Below, one piece after another: positions 46,309-56,029 of a stretch of DNA of 64,000 nt. The position numbers and the translations under genes were made by a program. Under the pieces are notes generated by a model, which was not told where the DNA came from, did not search any database, and worked only from the letters and a program-made list of their open reading frames with translations. The stretch's first letter is position 1. Each line of letters starts with the position of its first letter. The stretch is from an uncultured Ramlibacter sp. (GTDB lineage: Bacteria > Pseudomonadota > Gammaproteobacteria > Burkholderiales > Burkholderiaceae_C): positions 1 through 64,000 of the forward strand of contig NZ_CAKZHQ010000002.1 of NCBI RefSeq assembly GCF_936925435.1, given 5' to 3'.

Positions 46309-48756
46309 ATGAAGAAGATGAAACTCGTGATGGTCGGCAACGGCATGGCCGGCGTCCGCACCCTGGAAGAGCTGATCAAGATCGCGCCCGGCCAGTACGA
46401 CATCAGCGTGTTCGGCGCCGAGCCGCATCCCAACTACAACCGCATCCTGCTGTCGCCGGTGCTGGCTGGCGAGCAGACCCTGGACGAGATCGTGCTCAAT
46501 TCCTGGGACTGGTACAAAGACAACGGCATCACCCTGCACGCCGGCAAGAAGGTGGTCGAGGTCGACCGCGTCAAGCGCATCGTGCGCGCCGACGACGGCA
46601 CCGAAGAGGAATACGACAGGCTGCTGATGTGCACCGGCTCCAATCCCTTCATCCTGCCTGTGCCGGGCAAGGACCTGCAAGGCGTGATCGCCTACCGCGA
46701 CATCGCCGACACCAACGCGATGATCGATGCTTCGACCAAGTACAAGAAGGCAGTCGTCATCGGCGGCGGCCTGCTGGGCCTGGAAGCGGCCAACGGCCTG
46801 ATGCTGCGCGGCATGGAGGTCACCGTGGTCCACGTCATGCCCTGGCTGATGGAGCGCCAGCTCGATGATGTGGCCGGCAAGCTGCTGCAAAAGTCGCTGG
46901 AAGACCGCGGCCTGAAGTTCATGATTGGCGCCCAGACCCAGGAGCTCACCGGCAACGCCGAGGGTCGCGTGCAATCGATCAAGTTCAAGGATGGCACCGA
47001 GGTCGCAACCGACCTGGTGGTCATGGCCGTGGGCATCCGCCCCAACACCCAGCTGGCCGAGGCCATGCGCCTGCATTGCAACCGCGGCATCGTGGTCAAC
47101 GACACCATGCAGACCGTGACCGATGCGCGCATCTATTCGGTGGGCGAGTGCGCGGCGCACCGCGGCATCGCCTACGGCCTGGTGGCGCCGCTGTTCGAGC
47201 AGGCCAAGGTGGCGGCCAACCACCTGGCCCAGTACGGCATCGGCCGCTACACCGGCTCGCTCACCTCCACCAAACTCAAGGTCACCGGCATCGACCTGTT
47301 TTCCGCCGGGGAATTCATGGGCGGCGAAGGCACCGAGGAGCTGGTGATGTCCGATCCCTTCGGCGGCGTCTACAAGAAGCTGGTGATCAAGGACGACAAG
47401 CTGGTGGGCGCCTGCCTGTATGGCGACACAGTGGACGGCAGCTGGTACTTCAAGCTGCTGCGCGAGGGCCGCAGCGTGGCCGGGATCCGCGACAAGCTGA
47501 TGTTCGGCGAGTCCAACCTGGGTGACACCGGCCACCAGGGACAGAACCGCGCCGCTGCCATGGCAGACGCCGACGAGGTCTGCGGCTGCAACGGCATCAG
47601 CAAGGGAACGATCTGCAAGGCCATCAAGGAAAAAGGCCTGTTCACCCTGGACGAGGTGCGCAAGCACACCAAGGCCAGCGCCTCCTGCGGCTCCTGCACC
47701 GGCCTGGTCGAGCAGATCATCATGTTCACCGCCGGCGGCGACTATTCGGCCGCGCCCAAGACAAAGGCCATGTGCGGCTGCACCGACCGCAGCCACCAGG
47801 AAGTGCGCGACACCATCAAGGCCGACCACCTGCTGGCCGTCGCCGATGTCTACAAGGCCATGGCCTGGCGCACACCCAACGGCTGCGCCTCCTGCCGGCC
47901 GGCGGTCAACTACTACCTGCTGTCGACCTGGCCCAAGGAGTACCAGGACGATCCGCAAAGCCGCTACATCAACGAGCGCAGCCACGCCAACATCCAGAAG
48001 GACGGCACCTACTCGGTGATCCCGCGCATGTGGGGCGGCGAGACCACGGCCGACGAGCTGCGCCGCATCGCCGACGCGGTGGACAAGTACAAGATCCCCA
48101 CCGTCAAGGTCACAGGCGGCCAGCGCATCGACCTGCTGGGCGTCAAGAAGGAAGACCTGCAGAACGTCTGGAAGGACATCGGCATGCCCTCGGGCCACGC
48201 CTATGCCAAGGCTTTGCGCACGGTCAAGACCTGCGTGGGCAGCGAGTGGTGCCGCTTCGGCACGCAGGACAGCACGCAGATGGGCAAGGACCTGGAGCGC
48301 GCCCTGTGGCGCATGTATGCGCCGCACAAGGTCAAGCTCGCCGTCTCCGGCTGCCCGCGCAACTGCGCCGAGTCGGGCATCAAGGACGTGGGCGTGATCG
48401 GCGTCGACTCCGGCTGGGAGATCTACATCGCCGGCAACGGCGGCATCAAGACCGAGGCCGGCCAGTTCTTCTGCAAGCTCAAGACCGCCGCCGAGGTGCT
48501 GGAGTATTCCGGCGCCTTCCTGCAGCTGTACCGCGAGGAAGGCTGGTATCTGGAGCGCACCGTGCATTACGTGGGCCGGGTCGGCATGGAGCATGTGAAG
48601 CAGAAGATCCTGGAGGACCACGAAGGCCGCAAGGCCCTGTGGGATCGCCTGCAGTTCAGCCTGGACGGCGAGCCCGACCCCTGGTTCGAGCACGACAAGG
48701 CGGCGGTCGACACCCGCCAGTTCAACAAGCTGGAATTGGCGGAGCAAAAGGCATGA
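46309..48756 (+). CDS. nirB: Assimilatory NAD(P)H nitrite reductase, large subunit
   Basis: 815 aa from ATG 46309 (SD aggag). FAD domain VGNGMAGVRTLEEL and NAD domain VIGGGLLGLEAANGL; BFD-like 2Fe-2S segment CGCNGISKGTICKAI with CGSCTG (about 425-465); siroheme-4Fe4S ligands CVGSEWC (642-648) and CPRNC (682-686). Six-electron reduction of nitrite to ammonium in the cytosol. Needs siroheme, for which cobA is in the same cluster. First gene of the second nitrate transcript. Confidence 0.95.
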   Translation: MKKMKLVMVGNGMAGVRTLEELIKIAPGQYDISVFGAEPHPNYNRILLSPVLAGEQTLDEIVLNSWDWYKDNGITLHAGKKVVEVDRVKRIVRADDGTEEEYDRLLMCTGSNPFILPVPGKDLQGVIAYRDIADTNAMIDASTKYKKAVVIGGGLLGLEAANGLMLRGMEVTVVHVMPWLMERQLDDVAGKLLQKSLEDRGLKFMIGAQTQELTGNAEGRVQSIKFKDGTEVATDLVVMAVGIRPNTQLAEAMRLHCNRGIVVNDTMQTVTDARIYSVGECAAHRGIAYGLVAPLFEQAKVAANHLAQYGIGRYTGSLTSTKLKVTGIDLFSAGEFMGGEGTEELVMSDPFGGVYKKLVIKDDKLVGACLYGDTVDGSWYFKLLREGRSVAGIRDKLMFGESNLGDTGHQGQNRAAAMADADEVCGCNGISKGTICKAIKEKGLFTLDEVRKHTKASASCGSCTGLVEQIIMFTAGGDYSAAPKTKAMCGCTDRSHQEVRDTIKADHLLAVADVYKAMAWRTPNGCASCRPAVNYYLLSTWPKEYQDDPQSRYINERSHANIQKDGTYSVIPRMWGGETTADELRRIADAVDKYKIPTVKVTGGQRIDLLGVKKEDLQNVWKDIGMPSGHAYAKALRTVKTCVGSEWCRFGTQDSTQMGKDLERALWRMYAPHKVKLAVSGCPRNCAESGIKDVGVIGVDSGWEIYIAGNGGIKTEAGQFFCKLKTAAEVLEYSGAFLQLYREEGWYLERTVHYVGRVGMEHVKQKILEDHEGRKALWDRLQFSLDGEPDPWFEHDKAAVDTRQFNKLELAEQKA

Positions 48757-49181
48757 ACATGAACGATTGGACCGTCATCTGCCGGGTCGAAGACATCCCG
48801 GTGCTGGGCTCGCGCCGGGTGGCGCGGCCCCAAGGGGTGGACGTGGCGGTGTTCCGCAACAGCGAGGACCAGGTCTTCGCCCTGCTGGACCGCTGCCCGC
48901 ACAAGGGCGGCCCGCTGTCGCAGGGCATCGTCTTCGGCACCAGCGTCGCCTGCCCGCTGCACAACTGGACCATCGGCCTGGACGATGGCTGCGCCAAGGG
49001 CGCGGACGAAGGCTGCACGCCCAGATTCGCTTGCAAGGTCGAGGCCGGCCAGGTGCTGCTGGACGCGGTGGAGCTGGCCACCCTGGCGCTGGACCTGGCC
49101 GCCCCCAAGGCCGGTCCCCAGGCCAGCACCGGCGCCGTCGGCGACCAGACCTTCGACGTGCAGGCACCGCACACAGCCTGA
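48753..49181 (+). CDS. nirD: Nitrite reductase small subunit (Rieske type)
   Basis: 142 aa, start overlapping the nirB stop by ATGA. Rieske fold with both ligand pairs present, C-P-H in RCPHKGGPLSQG and C-P-L-H in ACPLHNWTIGL, so it probably carries a 2Fe-2S cluster, unlike E. coli NirD. The C-terminal 30 residues are variable. Works with NirB. Confidence 0.93.
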   Translation: MNMNDWTVICRVEDIPVLGSRRVARPQGVDVAVFRNSEDQVFALLDRCPHKGGPLSQGIVFGTSVACPLHNWTIGLDDGCAKGADEGCTPRFACKVEAGQVLLDAVELATLALDLAAPKAGPQASTGAVGDQTFDVQAPHTA

Positions 49182-49190
49182 GTCCTGCAC

Positions 49191-51989
49191 ATGGCCCTGA
49201 AAGAAACCAAGTCCACCTGCCCCTACTGCGGCGTGGGCTGCGGCGTGGTGATCGAGAGCGAGGGTGAGCAGATCACCGGCGTGCGCGGCGACCCGGACCA
49301 TCCGGCCAACTTCGGCCGCCTGTGCACCAAGGGCTCGACCCTGCATCTGACCGCCACCGCACCCATCACCCGCCAGGCCCGCCTGCTGCATCCCATGCGC
49401 CGCGAACAGCGCGGCGACACACCGCAGCGCGTCGGCTGGGACGAGGCGCTGGACCTGGCGGCCGCTCGCTTCGGTCGCGTCATCCAGGAGCACGGGCCCG
49501 ACGCGGTCGGCTTCTACATCTCGGGCCAGTTGCTGACCGAGGACTACTACGTCTTCAACAAGCTGGCCAAGGGCCTGATCGCCACCAACAACGTCGACAC
49601 CAACTCGCGCCTGTGCATGAGCAGCGCGGTGGCCGGTTACAAGCTCACCCTGGGCGCCGATGCGCCGCCCAACTGCTACGACGACGTCAACCACGCCGGC
49701 TGCATCTTCATCGTCGGCAGCAACACGGCCTGGGCCCATCCCATCCTGTTTCGCCGTATCGAGGACGCCAGGGCCGCCAACCCGCAGCTCAAGATCATCT
49801 TCTGCGACCCGCGCAAGACAGACACCGCCGAGATCGCCGATCTCTACCTGCCCATCCAGCCGGGCACGGACGTGATGCTGTTCAACGGCCTGCTGCACAT
49901 CATGCTGTGGGAGGGCTGGACAGCCCCCGCCTACATCGCCGCCCACACCAGCGGCTTCGACGAACTCAAGGCCACGGTGCGCGACTGCACGCCCGAGCTG
50001 GTGGCCCAGATCTGCGGCATCACCAAGGAAGACCTGTTCGCCGCGGCGAAGATGTTCGCAACATCCCCCGCAACACTCAGCCTGTACTGCCAGGGCCTGA
50101 ACCAGTCCAGCAGCGGCACGGCCAAGAACGCCGCCCTGATCAACCTGCACCTGGCCACTGGCCAGATTGGCAAACCCGGCGCCGGCCCCTTCTCGCTGAC
50201 CGGCCAGCCCAATGCCATGGGAGGGCGCGAGGTCGGCGGCCTGGCCAACCTGCTCAGTGCCCACCGCGACATGGCCAACCCGCAGCACCGCGCCGAAGTC
50301 GCGGCACTGTGGGGTGTTCCCTCGGTGCCGGACAAGCCGGGCAAGACTGCGGTGGAGATGTTCCAGGCCGCGGCCGACGGCGAGATCAAGGCCTTGTGGA
50401 TTGCCTGCACCAACCCGGCCCAGTCCATGCCCGACCAGGCCACGGTGCGCCGCGCCCTGCAGCGCGCCGAATTCATCGTCGTGCAGGAGGCGTTTTCCAC
50501 CACCGCCAGCTGCGACTACGCCGACCTGCTGCTGCCGGCCACCAGCTGGGGCGAGAAGACCGGCACCGTCACCAACAGCGAACGCCGCATCAGCCGGGTG
50601 CTGCCTGCCGTGCCGGCGCCCGGCGGCACGCGCCATGACTGGGCGATCGCGGTGGAATTCGCGCAGCGGCTCGAAAAACAGTTGCGGCCCGGCCAGCCCA
50701 CGCTCTTCCCCTATCCCCTGACCGACGCCGGCGCCGAAATGATCTGGAACGAGCACCGCGAATCGACCCGCGGCCGCGACCTGGACATCACCGGCATGGG
50801 CTACGCCATGCTGGAGCGCGCGCCGCAGCAATGGCCGCTGCGCGAAGGGCAAAGCACAGGCAAGGCCAGGCTGTACGAAGACGGCGTCTTCCCGACGGCC
50901 GATGGCAAAGCGCGCTTCGCCAACACGGTCTACAAGCCGCTGGCCGAGCCGCGCGAGTCGCGCTATCCCTTTTCGCTGACCACCGGCCGGCTGCGCGACC
51001 ACTGGCACGGCATGAGCCGCACCGGCACGCTGGGCCGGCTGTTCGGCCATGTGGCCGAGCCGTCCATCGAGCTGCATCCTCAGGACATGCAGCGCCGCGG
51101 CTTGGTCGAAGGAGACCTGGTCCACGTCACCAGCAAGCGCGGCTCCATCGTGGTGCCGGCGCAGGCCAGCAACGCGCTGGGCCTGAACCAGGCCTTCATG
51201 GCCATGCACTGGGGCGGCGAGTTCCTCAGCGGCTGCTCCGCCAGCGGCGAGCGGCTCGCTGGCGTCAACGCGCTGACCACCTCGGCCTATTGCCCCAGCT
51301 CCAAGCAGCCCGAACTCAAACACGCGGCGGTGAAGATCCTCAAGGCCGAACTGCCCTGGTCGCTGCTGGCCCTGGCCTGGCTGCCCGAGGCCGACGCCCT
51401 GGCGACGCGCGAGCAGCTGCGCCAGATCATGGGCCTGTTCCCCTTCGCCTCCTGTGTGCCCTTCGGACGCGAGCGCGCCGGCGTGATGCTGCGCGCCGCA
51501 GCCCATGAGGCGCCGCCCGACGAGCTGCTGCAACGCATCGAGGGCCTGATGGGCGTGGGTGGGGCCGACGCCCTGCGCTATGCCGACAAGCGCAAGGGCC
51601 AGCGCCGCGCCATGCGCCTGGTACGCCACGGCGACCAGGCCCAGCTGGAAGCCTTTGTGCTGGCCGGCGACACCAGCGCCCAGGCCTGGATCCGCACCCT
51701 GCTGCAGGACGAACTGCCGGCCCAGGCCTATGGCCGCCAGCTGCTGGCGCCCGGCGGCCAGCCGCCGCTGGCCGTGCGCGCCGCTGGCAAGCAGATCTGC
51801 ACCTGCTTCAATGTCAGCGACACGGCGATCGCCCACCAGCTGTCCAGCGCCACCGGCGGCCCCGAAGCGCGCCTGGCCTCGCTGCAGGCAGCGCTCAAGT
51901 GCGGTACCAACTGCGGCTCCTGCGTGCCCGAACTCAAGCGCATGGTGCGCGCCAGCCTGCCGGCCAGCGCCCTGCCGCAGGCGGCATGA
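49191..51989 (+). CDS. nasA: Assimilatory nitrate reductase catalytic subunit with C-terminal 2Fe-2S domain
   Basis: 932 aa, 9 bases after nirD. N-terminal 4Fe-4S ligands C10, C13, C17 and the Cys in GRLCTKG; bis-MGD molybdenum domains follow (SRLCMSSAVAGYKLTLGADA has the Mo-ligand Cys; GAGPFSLTGQPNAMGGREVG). The C-terminal BFD-like domain (about 868-912) has C870, C872, C904 and nearby Cys in CGTNCGSC, as in Klebsiella NasA. Reduces nitrate to nitrite in the cytosol. No NasC/NasB flavoprotein partner is in the window. Confidence 0.94.
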   Translation: MALKETKSTCPYCGVGCGVVIESEGEQITGVRGDPDHPANFGRLCTKGSTLHLTATAPITRQARLLHPMRREQRGDTPQRVGWDEALDLAAARFGRVIQEHGPDAVGFYISGQLLTEDYYVFNKLAKGLIATNNVDTNSRLCMSSAVAGYKLTLGADAPPNCYDDVNHAGCIFIVGSNTAWAHPILFRRIEDARAANPQLKIIFCDPRKTDTAEIADLYLPIQPGTDVMLFNGLLHIMLWEGWTAPAYIAAHTSGFDELKATVRDCTPELVAQICGITKEDLFAAAKMFATSPATLSLYCQGLNQSSSGTAKNAALINLHLATGQIGKPGAGPFSLTGQPNAMGGREVGGLANLLSAHRDMANPQHRAEVAALWGVPSVPDKPGKTAVEMFQAAADGEIKALWIACTNPAQSMPDQATVRRALQRAEFIVVQEAFSTTASCDYADLLLPATSWGEKTGTVTNSERRISRVLPAVPAPGGTRHDWAIAVEFAQRLEKQLRPGQPTLFPYPLTDAGAEMIWNEHRESTRGRDLDITGMGYAMLERAPQQWPLREGQSTGKARLYEDGVFPTADGKARFANTVYKPLAEPRESRYPFSLTTGRLRDHWHGMSRTGTLGRLFGHVAEPSIELHPQDMQRRGLVEGDLVHVTSKRGSIVVPAQASNALGLNQAFMAMHWGGEFLSGCSASGERLAGVNALTTSAYCPSSKQPELKHAAVKILKAELPWSLLALAWLPEADALATREQLRQIMGLFPFASCVPFGRERAGVMLRAAAHEAPPDELLQRIEGLMGVGGADALRYADKRKGQRRAMRLVRHGDQAQLEAFVLAGDTSAQAWIRTLLQDELPAQAYGRQLLAPGGQPPLAVRAAGKQICTCFNVSDTAIAHQLSSATGGPEARLASLQAALKCGTNCGSCVPELKRMVRASLPASALPQAA

Positions 51990-52057
51990 TGGCCATATTC
52001 GGCATATAGCTGGAAGTCATCAGCGCTCTGTGAAAATCGGGGCAACAAGCAAAGACC

Positions 52058-52990
52058 ATGGGCATCAGCCAGTACATCAAGGAAATCGGCCGCGGCAAGC
52101 AGGGCGCGCGTTCGCTCAGCCGCGCCCAGGCCACCGACCTGTTCGGCCAGATCCTGGACGGCACGGTCAGCGACCTGGAACTGGGCGGCTTTTGCCTGGC
52201 CATGCGCATCAAGGGCGAGACAGCGCAGGAGATGGCCGGCTTTCTCGATGCCATGGCTGCGCGCCTGAACCATGTGCCCGCGGGTGACAAGCCGCTGGTG
52301 GTCCTGCCCAGCTACAACGGCGCGCGCAAGCTGCCGGTGCTCACGCCCCTGCTGGCCCTGCTGCTGGCGCAGCGCGGCGTGCCCGTGCTGGTGCACGGCA
52401 CGGCCACCGAGACCAGCCGCGTTTTCGTCCCGCACGTGCTCGAGGCCCTGGGCATGCGTGCGCGCACCTCGGTGGGTCCGATTGCCAACGGCGAAGCGGC
52501 CTACCTGCCGACCGAATTGCTCAGCCCCGGCCTGAAACGCCTGCTGGACGTGCGGCGGGTTGTCGGCCTGCGCAACTCCGGCCACAGCCTGGTCAAGCTG
52601 ATGAATCCCTGCGCCGGCCCGGCCGTGATCGTCAGCAGCTACACCCATCCGGAATACGCCATCTCGATGGCCGAGGTGTTCGAACTGATGGGCTCCACGG
52701 CCTTGCTGCTGCGCGGCACCGAGGGCGAAGTGGTGGCCGACGCCCGCCGCCTGCCGCAGATGGACGGCTTCATTGCCGGTCGGCGGGTGGCGCTGCAGGA
52801 AGGCCGCAAGGGCACGCTCACCGATCTGCCCGACCTGCCCAAGGACATCTCGCCCGAAACCACCGCCGCCTACATCCAGGATGTGCTGGCAGGGCGCAAA
52901 CCGGTGCCGGACTCGCTGGCCCTGCAGGTGGAACATATCTTGCAATTGGTCCACGCATCCACCCCGACCCCCATGGCAGAAACAGCATGA
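52058..52990 (+). CDS. ybiB: YbiB/TrpD2 family nucleic-acid-binding protein
   Basis: 310 aa. Fold of anthranilate phosphoribosyltransferase (LEALGMRARTSVGPIANGEA; RRVVGLRNSGHSLVKLMNPC) but lacking the PRPP-binding Gly-rich loop, as in E. coli YbiB/TrpD2, which binds DNA and RNA non-specifically and is LexA-controlled there. Located between nasA and cobA; the start follows a 68-base gap with ccatattcggcatatag, so it may have its own promoter. Its stop overlaps cobA (ATGA). Confidence 0.82.
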   Translation: MGISQYIKEIGRGKQGARSLSRAQATDLFGQILDGTVSDLELGGFCLAMRIKGETAQEMAGFLDAMAARLNHVPAGDKPLVVLPSYNGARKLPVLTPLLALLLAQRGVPVLVHGTATETSRVFVPHVLEALGMRARTSVGPIANGEAAYLPTELLSPGLKRLLDVRRVVGLRNSGHSLVKLMNPCAGPAVIVSSYTHPEYAISMAEVFELMGSTALLLRGTEGEVVADARRLPQMDGFIAGRRVALQEGRKGTLTDLPDLPKDISPETTAAYIQDVLAGRKPVPDSLALQVEHILQLVHASTPTPMAETA

Positions 52991-53778
52991 GCAGCAGCAT
53001 CGACACCTTTCCCGGCGCAGGCCTGGTCACCCTGGTCGGCGCCGGCCCCGGCGACCCGGAGCTGCTGACGCTCAAGGCCGTCAAGGCCATCCAGGCGGCC
53101 ACCGTGCTGATGGTGGACGACCTGGTCAGCGACGAGGTCGTGGCACTGGCCGCGCCGGGTGCGCGCATCGTCCACGTCGGCAAGCGCGGCGGCTGCAAGA
53201 GCACACCGCAGGCCTTCATCGAGAAGCTGATGGTGATGGCGGCACGCGAGGGCGAGAACGTGGTGCGCCTCAAGGGTGGAGATCCCTTCATCTTCGGCCG
53301 CGGCGGCGAGGAGGTCGAGCACCTGAAGGCCGCCGGCATCGAGGTGCGCGTGGTCAACGGCATCACGGCGGGCCTGGCGGCAGTCACCTCGCTGGGCGTG
53401 GCCCTGACCCACCGCGAGCATGCCCATGGCGTGGTCTTCGTCACCGGCCATGCGCGGCCCGGCGCCGAAGGCACGGACTGGCGCGCGCTGGCCGCGACGG
53501 TGCGCGACGCCCGCCTGACTCTGGTGATCTACATGGGCGTCACCGGCGCCACGCGCATCCAGCAGGAGTTGCTCACCGGCCTGCCGGCTTCCACGCCGGT
53601 GGCCATCGTGCAGCGCGCCAGCCTGCCCGACCAGCGCCACGCCGTGACCACGCTGGGTGCGCTGGCCGCCACGCTGGACAGCGAGCAGCTGGCCAGCCCC
53701 TCGGTCATCGTCGTGGGTGACGTGGTGCGCGGCGTGGCTGCAAGCACCGCAACGCAGACCCACTCGCGCGCCGCCTGA
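52987..53778 (+). CDS. cobA: Uroporphyrinogen-III C-methyltransferase
   Basis: 263 aa SUMT. GAGPGDPELLTLKAVKAI, RLKGGDPFIFGRGGEE and GITAGLAAVTSLGVALTHRE are the S-adenosylmethionine and substrate motifs. Makes precorrin-2 for siroheme, the NirB cofactor. Single-domain (no CysG oxidase/ferrochelatase part), so another protein must finish siroheme. Confidence 0.94.
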   Translation: MSSSIDTFPGAGLVTLVGAGPGDPELLTLKAVKAIQAATVLMVDDLVSDEVVALAAPGARIVHVGKRGGCKSTPQAFIEKLMVMAAREGENVVRLKGGDPFIFGRGGEEVEHLKAAGIEVRVVNGITAGLAAVTSLGVALTHREHAHGVVFVTGHARPGAEGTDWRALAATVRDARLTLVIYMGVTGATRIQQELLTGLPASTPVAIVQRASLPDQRHAVTTLGALAATLDSEQLASPSVIVVGDVVRGVAASTATQTHSRAA

Positions 53779-53809
53779 GCGGGTCGCCCCGCCGCATACA
53801 CTGCGGCGC

Positions 53810-55048
53810 ATGCAATCTTTCGATACCGTCGTCATCGGCGCCGGCGCGGCCGGCCTGTTCTGCGCCGGCGTCGCCGGCCAGCTGGGCCTGAAGGTCCTGC
53901 TGGTCGACCACAGCGAAAAAGTCGCCGAGAAGGTGCGCATCGCCGGTGGCGGGCGCTGCAACTTCACCAACCGCGACCTCGACCCGCGCGCGCCGCACAA
54001 GCACTTTCTGGGCGAGAACCCGAACTTCTGCCGCTCGGCCCTGTCGCGTTACACGCCGCAGGACTTCATCGCCCTGGTGCAAAAACACGCCATCCCCTTC
54101 CACGAGAAGCACAAGGGCCAACTGTTCGGCGACCGCTCCTCCGAGGACTTCATCCGCATGCTGCTGGCCGAGTGCGAGGCCGGCGGCGTCACCCGCTGGC
54201 AGCCCTGCAAAGTCGAAAATATCCGCGAATCGGCCTCCAGCCCTCATGGAACGGACGCCTACCGCTATGAAATCGATAGCGATCGGGGCGTGGTCCAGGC
54301 CCGCCACGTGGTCATCGCCACCGGCGGGCTGTCCATCCCCAAGATAGGCGCCACCGACTTCGGCTACCGCGTCGCGCGCCAGTTCGGCCTGCGCGTGGTC
54401 GAACCCCGCCCGGCCCTGGTGCCCCTGACCTTCGACGGCGAGGCCTGGGCCCCCTATGCGCAGCTGGCCGGCCTGGCCCTGCCTGTGGTGATCGAGACCG
54501 GGACGAAGAAGCAGCGCATGGCCTTCCAGGAAGACCTGCTGTTCACCCACCGCGGCCTGTCGGGGCCGGCCGTGCTGCAGATCTCCAGCTACTGGCGCAG
54601 CGGCGAGTCGATCCGCCTGAACCTGGCGCCCGAGGCGGGCCTGATCGAGGCCCTGGCCCAGGCCAAGGTCAGCTCGCGCAAGCTGCTGGTCAACGAGCTG
54701 GCGGCCATCGTGCCCTCGCGCCTGGCCGAGGCCTGGGTGCAGCAGGATGCGGCCTGGCAGCGGCCGGTGGCCGATACCAGCGACAAGGCCCTGGCTGCGC
54801 TGGCCGCGCGCCTGGTCCAGTGGGAGCTGGTGCCCACCGGCAGCGAGGGCTACAAGAAGGCCGAAGTCACGGCCGGCGGCGTGGACACGCGCGACCTGTC
54901 CTCGCAAAGCCTGGAATCGAAGCAGCCCGGCCTGTACTTCATCGGCGAGGTGGTGGACGTGACCGGCTGGCTGGGCGGCTACAACTTCCAGTGGGCCTGG
55001 GCCAGCGGCCATGCCTGCGCCCAGGCGATGGCCCAGGCCCAGGCCTAG
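53810..55048 (+). CDS. FAD flavoprotein, HI0933/BaiN family
   Basis: 412 aa from ATG 53810; the open frame above overlaps cobA. FAD site [19 protein letters not shown], then the family marker [11 protein letters not shown], and the C-terminal ETAGEV-like segments [12 protein letters not shown] and [19 protein letters not shown]. Members of this family reduce C=C bonds (BaiN) but most are uncharacterised. The segment about 142-158 is encoded by a palindromic repeat (54234-54281). Confidence 0.85.
   Translation: MQSFDTVVIGAGAAGLFCAGVAGQLGLKVLLVDHSEKVAEKVRIAGGGRCNFTNRDLDPRAPHKHFLGENPNFCRSALSRYTPQDFIALVQKHAIPFHEKHKGQLFGDRSSEDFIRMLLAECEAGGVTRWQPCKVENIRESASSPHGTDAYRYEIDSDRGVVQARHVVIATGGLSIPKIGATDFGYRVARQFGLRVVEPRPALVPLTFDGEAWAPYAQLAGLALPVVIETGTKKQRMAFQEDLLFTHRGLSGPAVLQISSYWRSGESIRLNLAPEAGLIEALAQAKVSSRKLLVNELAAIVPSRLAEAWVQQDAAWQRPVADTSDKALAALAARLVQWELVPTGSEGYKKAEVTAGGVDTRDLSSQSLESKQPGLYFIGEVVDVTGWLGGYNFQWAWASGHACAQAMAQAQA
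54234..54281 (+). repeat. Palindromic interspersed repeat inside a coding region, copy 2
   Basis: CGCTAT (54263-54268), gaaatcg, ATAGCG (54276-54281), preceded by cctccagccctcatggaac, which resembles the two-part repeat that I remember from Comamonadaceae genomes. It adds an in-frame stretch ([18 protein letters not shown]) to the flavoprotein, probably a surface loop. Confidence 0.5.
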
Positions 55049-55135
55049 GGCGCACCCAAGCCCGGCGGTGCGCCTGGGGCGGGCCGGGGAATTCGGCCAG
55101 ATTTCCCGCCGCGCGGGGGGCTTGGACGGTGCCGC

Positions 55136-55163
55136 TTGCCCAAAGCCGCGGGGAGGCTATAAT
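55136..55163 (+). promoter_or_regulatory. Sigma-70 promoter of rpsU
   Basis: TTGCCC (55136-55141), 16-bp spacer, TATAAT (55158-55163). Leaves a leader of about 94 bases before rpsU. Confidence 0.7.
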
Positions 55164-55263
55164 CTCGGGCTTTGCTGGCAAACCCCAACGGCCTGATCAA
55201 CTTACAGTTGGGGACCCCCGCCCGGAGCCTGATCTTCTCCCGGCACATTTTGAAATCATTCGA

Positions 55264-55476
55264 ATGACGACCATCCGTGTTAAAGAAAACGAGCCCTTCG
55301 ACGTGGCTCTGCGCCGCTTCAAGCGCACCATCGAAAAGCTGGGCCTGCTGACCGAACTGCGCGCCCGCGAGTTCTACGAAAAGCCCACCGCCGAGCGCAA
55401 GCGCAAGAAGGCAGCCGCCGTCAAGCGCCACTACAAGCGCGTGCGCAGCATGCAGCTTCCCAAGAAGCTGTTCTAA
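55264..55476 (+). CDS. rpsU: 30S ribosomal protein S21
   Basis: 70 aa from ATG 55264 ([20 protein letters not shown]). Highly basic; [20 protein letters not shown] is the S21 signature. Helps initiation on the 30S subunit. A terminator follows directly. The frame is open upstream into the flavoprotein gene but the conserved start is clear. Confidence 0.97.
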   Translation: MTTIRVKENEPFDVALRRFKRTIEKLGLLTELRAREFYEKPTAERKRKKAAAVKRHYKRVRSMQLPKKLF

Positions 55477-55497
55477 GCTGCTGCCCTCGCGGCACCG

Positions 55498-55534
55498 AAA
55501 AAAGCCTGCTGGGGACGCTCAAGCAGGCTTTTTT
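55498..55534 (+). terminator. Rho-independent terminator after rpsU
   Basis: AAAAAAGCCTGCT (55498-55510) pairs with AGCAGGCTTTTTT (55522-55534), loop of 11. The A-run and T-run make it symmetric. It lies 26 bases before yqeY, so part of the yqeY expression must come from read-through or its own promoter. Confidence 0.92.
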
Positions 55535-55559
55535 CATTCCTGAACCAGAAAGAACAACC

Positions 55560-56021
55560 ATGTCCCTCAAAGAACGCATCACCAATGAGATGAAGGACGC
55601 CATGCGCGCCAAGGACAGCGAGCGCCTGGGCACAATCCGCCTGCTGACCGCCGCGATGAAGCAAAAGGAAGTGGACGAGCGCGTGGAGCTGGACGACGTG
55701 GCCGTCATCGCCATCGTCGACAAGATGCTCAAGCAGCGCAAGGACAGCATCGAGGCCTTCGAGAAGGCCGGTCGCCAGGACCTGGCCGACAAGGAGAAGT
55801 CCGAGTCCCTCGTGCTGCAGGCCTACCTGCCGGCGCGCCTGTCGGCCGAAGAAGTGGCCTCTGAAGTCAAAGCCATCGTCGCCGAACTCGGCGTGGAATT
55901 GGGAAGAGCCGCAGGCCCCGCCGACATGGGCAAGGTCATGGGCGCCGTCAAGGCCAAGCTCGCCGGCAAGGCCGACATGGGCCAGGTCAGCGCCGCTGTG
56001 AAGGCAGCACTGGCCCCTTGA
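55560..56021 (+). CDS. yqeY: GatB/YqeY domain protein
   Basis: 153 aa. LKERITNEMKDAMRAKDSER at the start and the C-terminal ADMGKVMGAVKAKLAGKADM with GQVSAAVKAAL are the YqeY/GatB tail domain, expected to bind tRNA. The rpsU-yqeY pair is common and often followed by dnaG and rpoD; here neither follows and pmbA is convergent. Confidence 0.92.
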   Translation: MSLKERITNEMKDAMRAKDSERLGTIRLLTAAMKQKEVDERVELDDVAVIAIVDKMLKQRKDSIEAFEKAGRQDLADKEKSESLVLQAYLPARLSAEEVASEVKAIVAELGVELGRAAGPADMGKVMGAVKAKLAGKADMGQVSAAVKAALAP

Positions 56022-56029
56022 GGTTTTGA

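Noticed and set aside
46108-48747. 879-codon minus-strand frame opposite nirB
   Set aside because: Same antisense effect; nirB carries all expected motifs over its whole length.
51002-51018. Sigma-54-like ctggcacggcatgagcc with GG-N10-GC inside nasA
   Set aside because: The TTGC half is absent (gagc) and it lies in the middle of a gene with no gene start following; taken as chance.
48567-51836. Very long open frame (over 1000 codons) on the minus strand opposite nasA
   Set aside because: Antisense shadow caused by GC-rich third positions of nasA; composition is His/Gly/Gln/Val-rich with no recognisable domain, and nasA on the other strand is certain.
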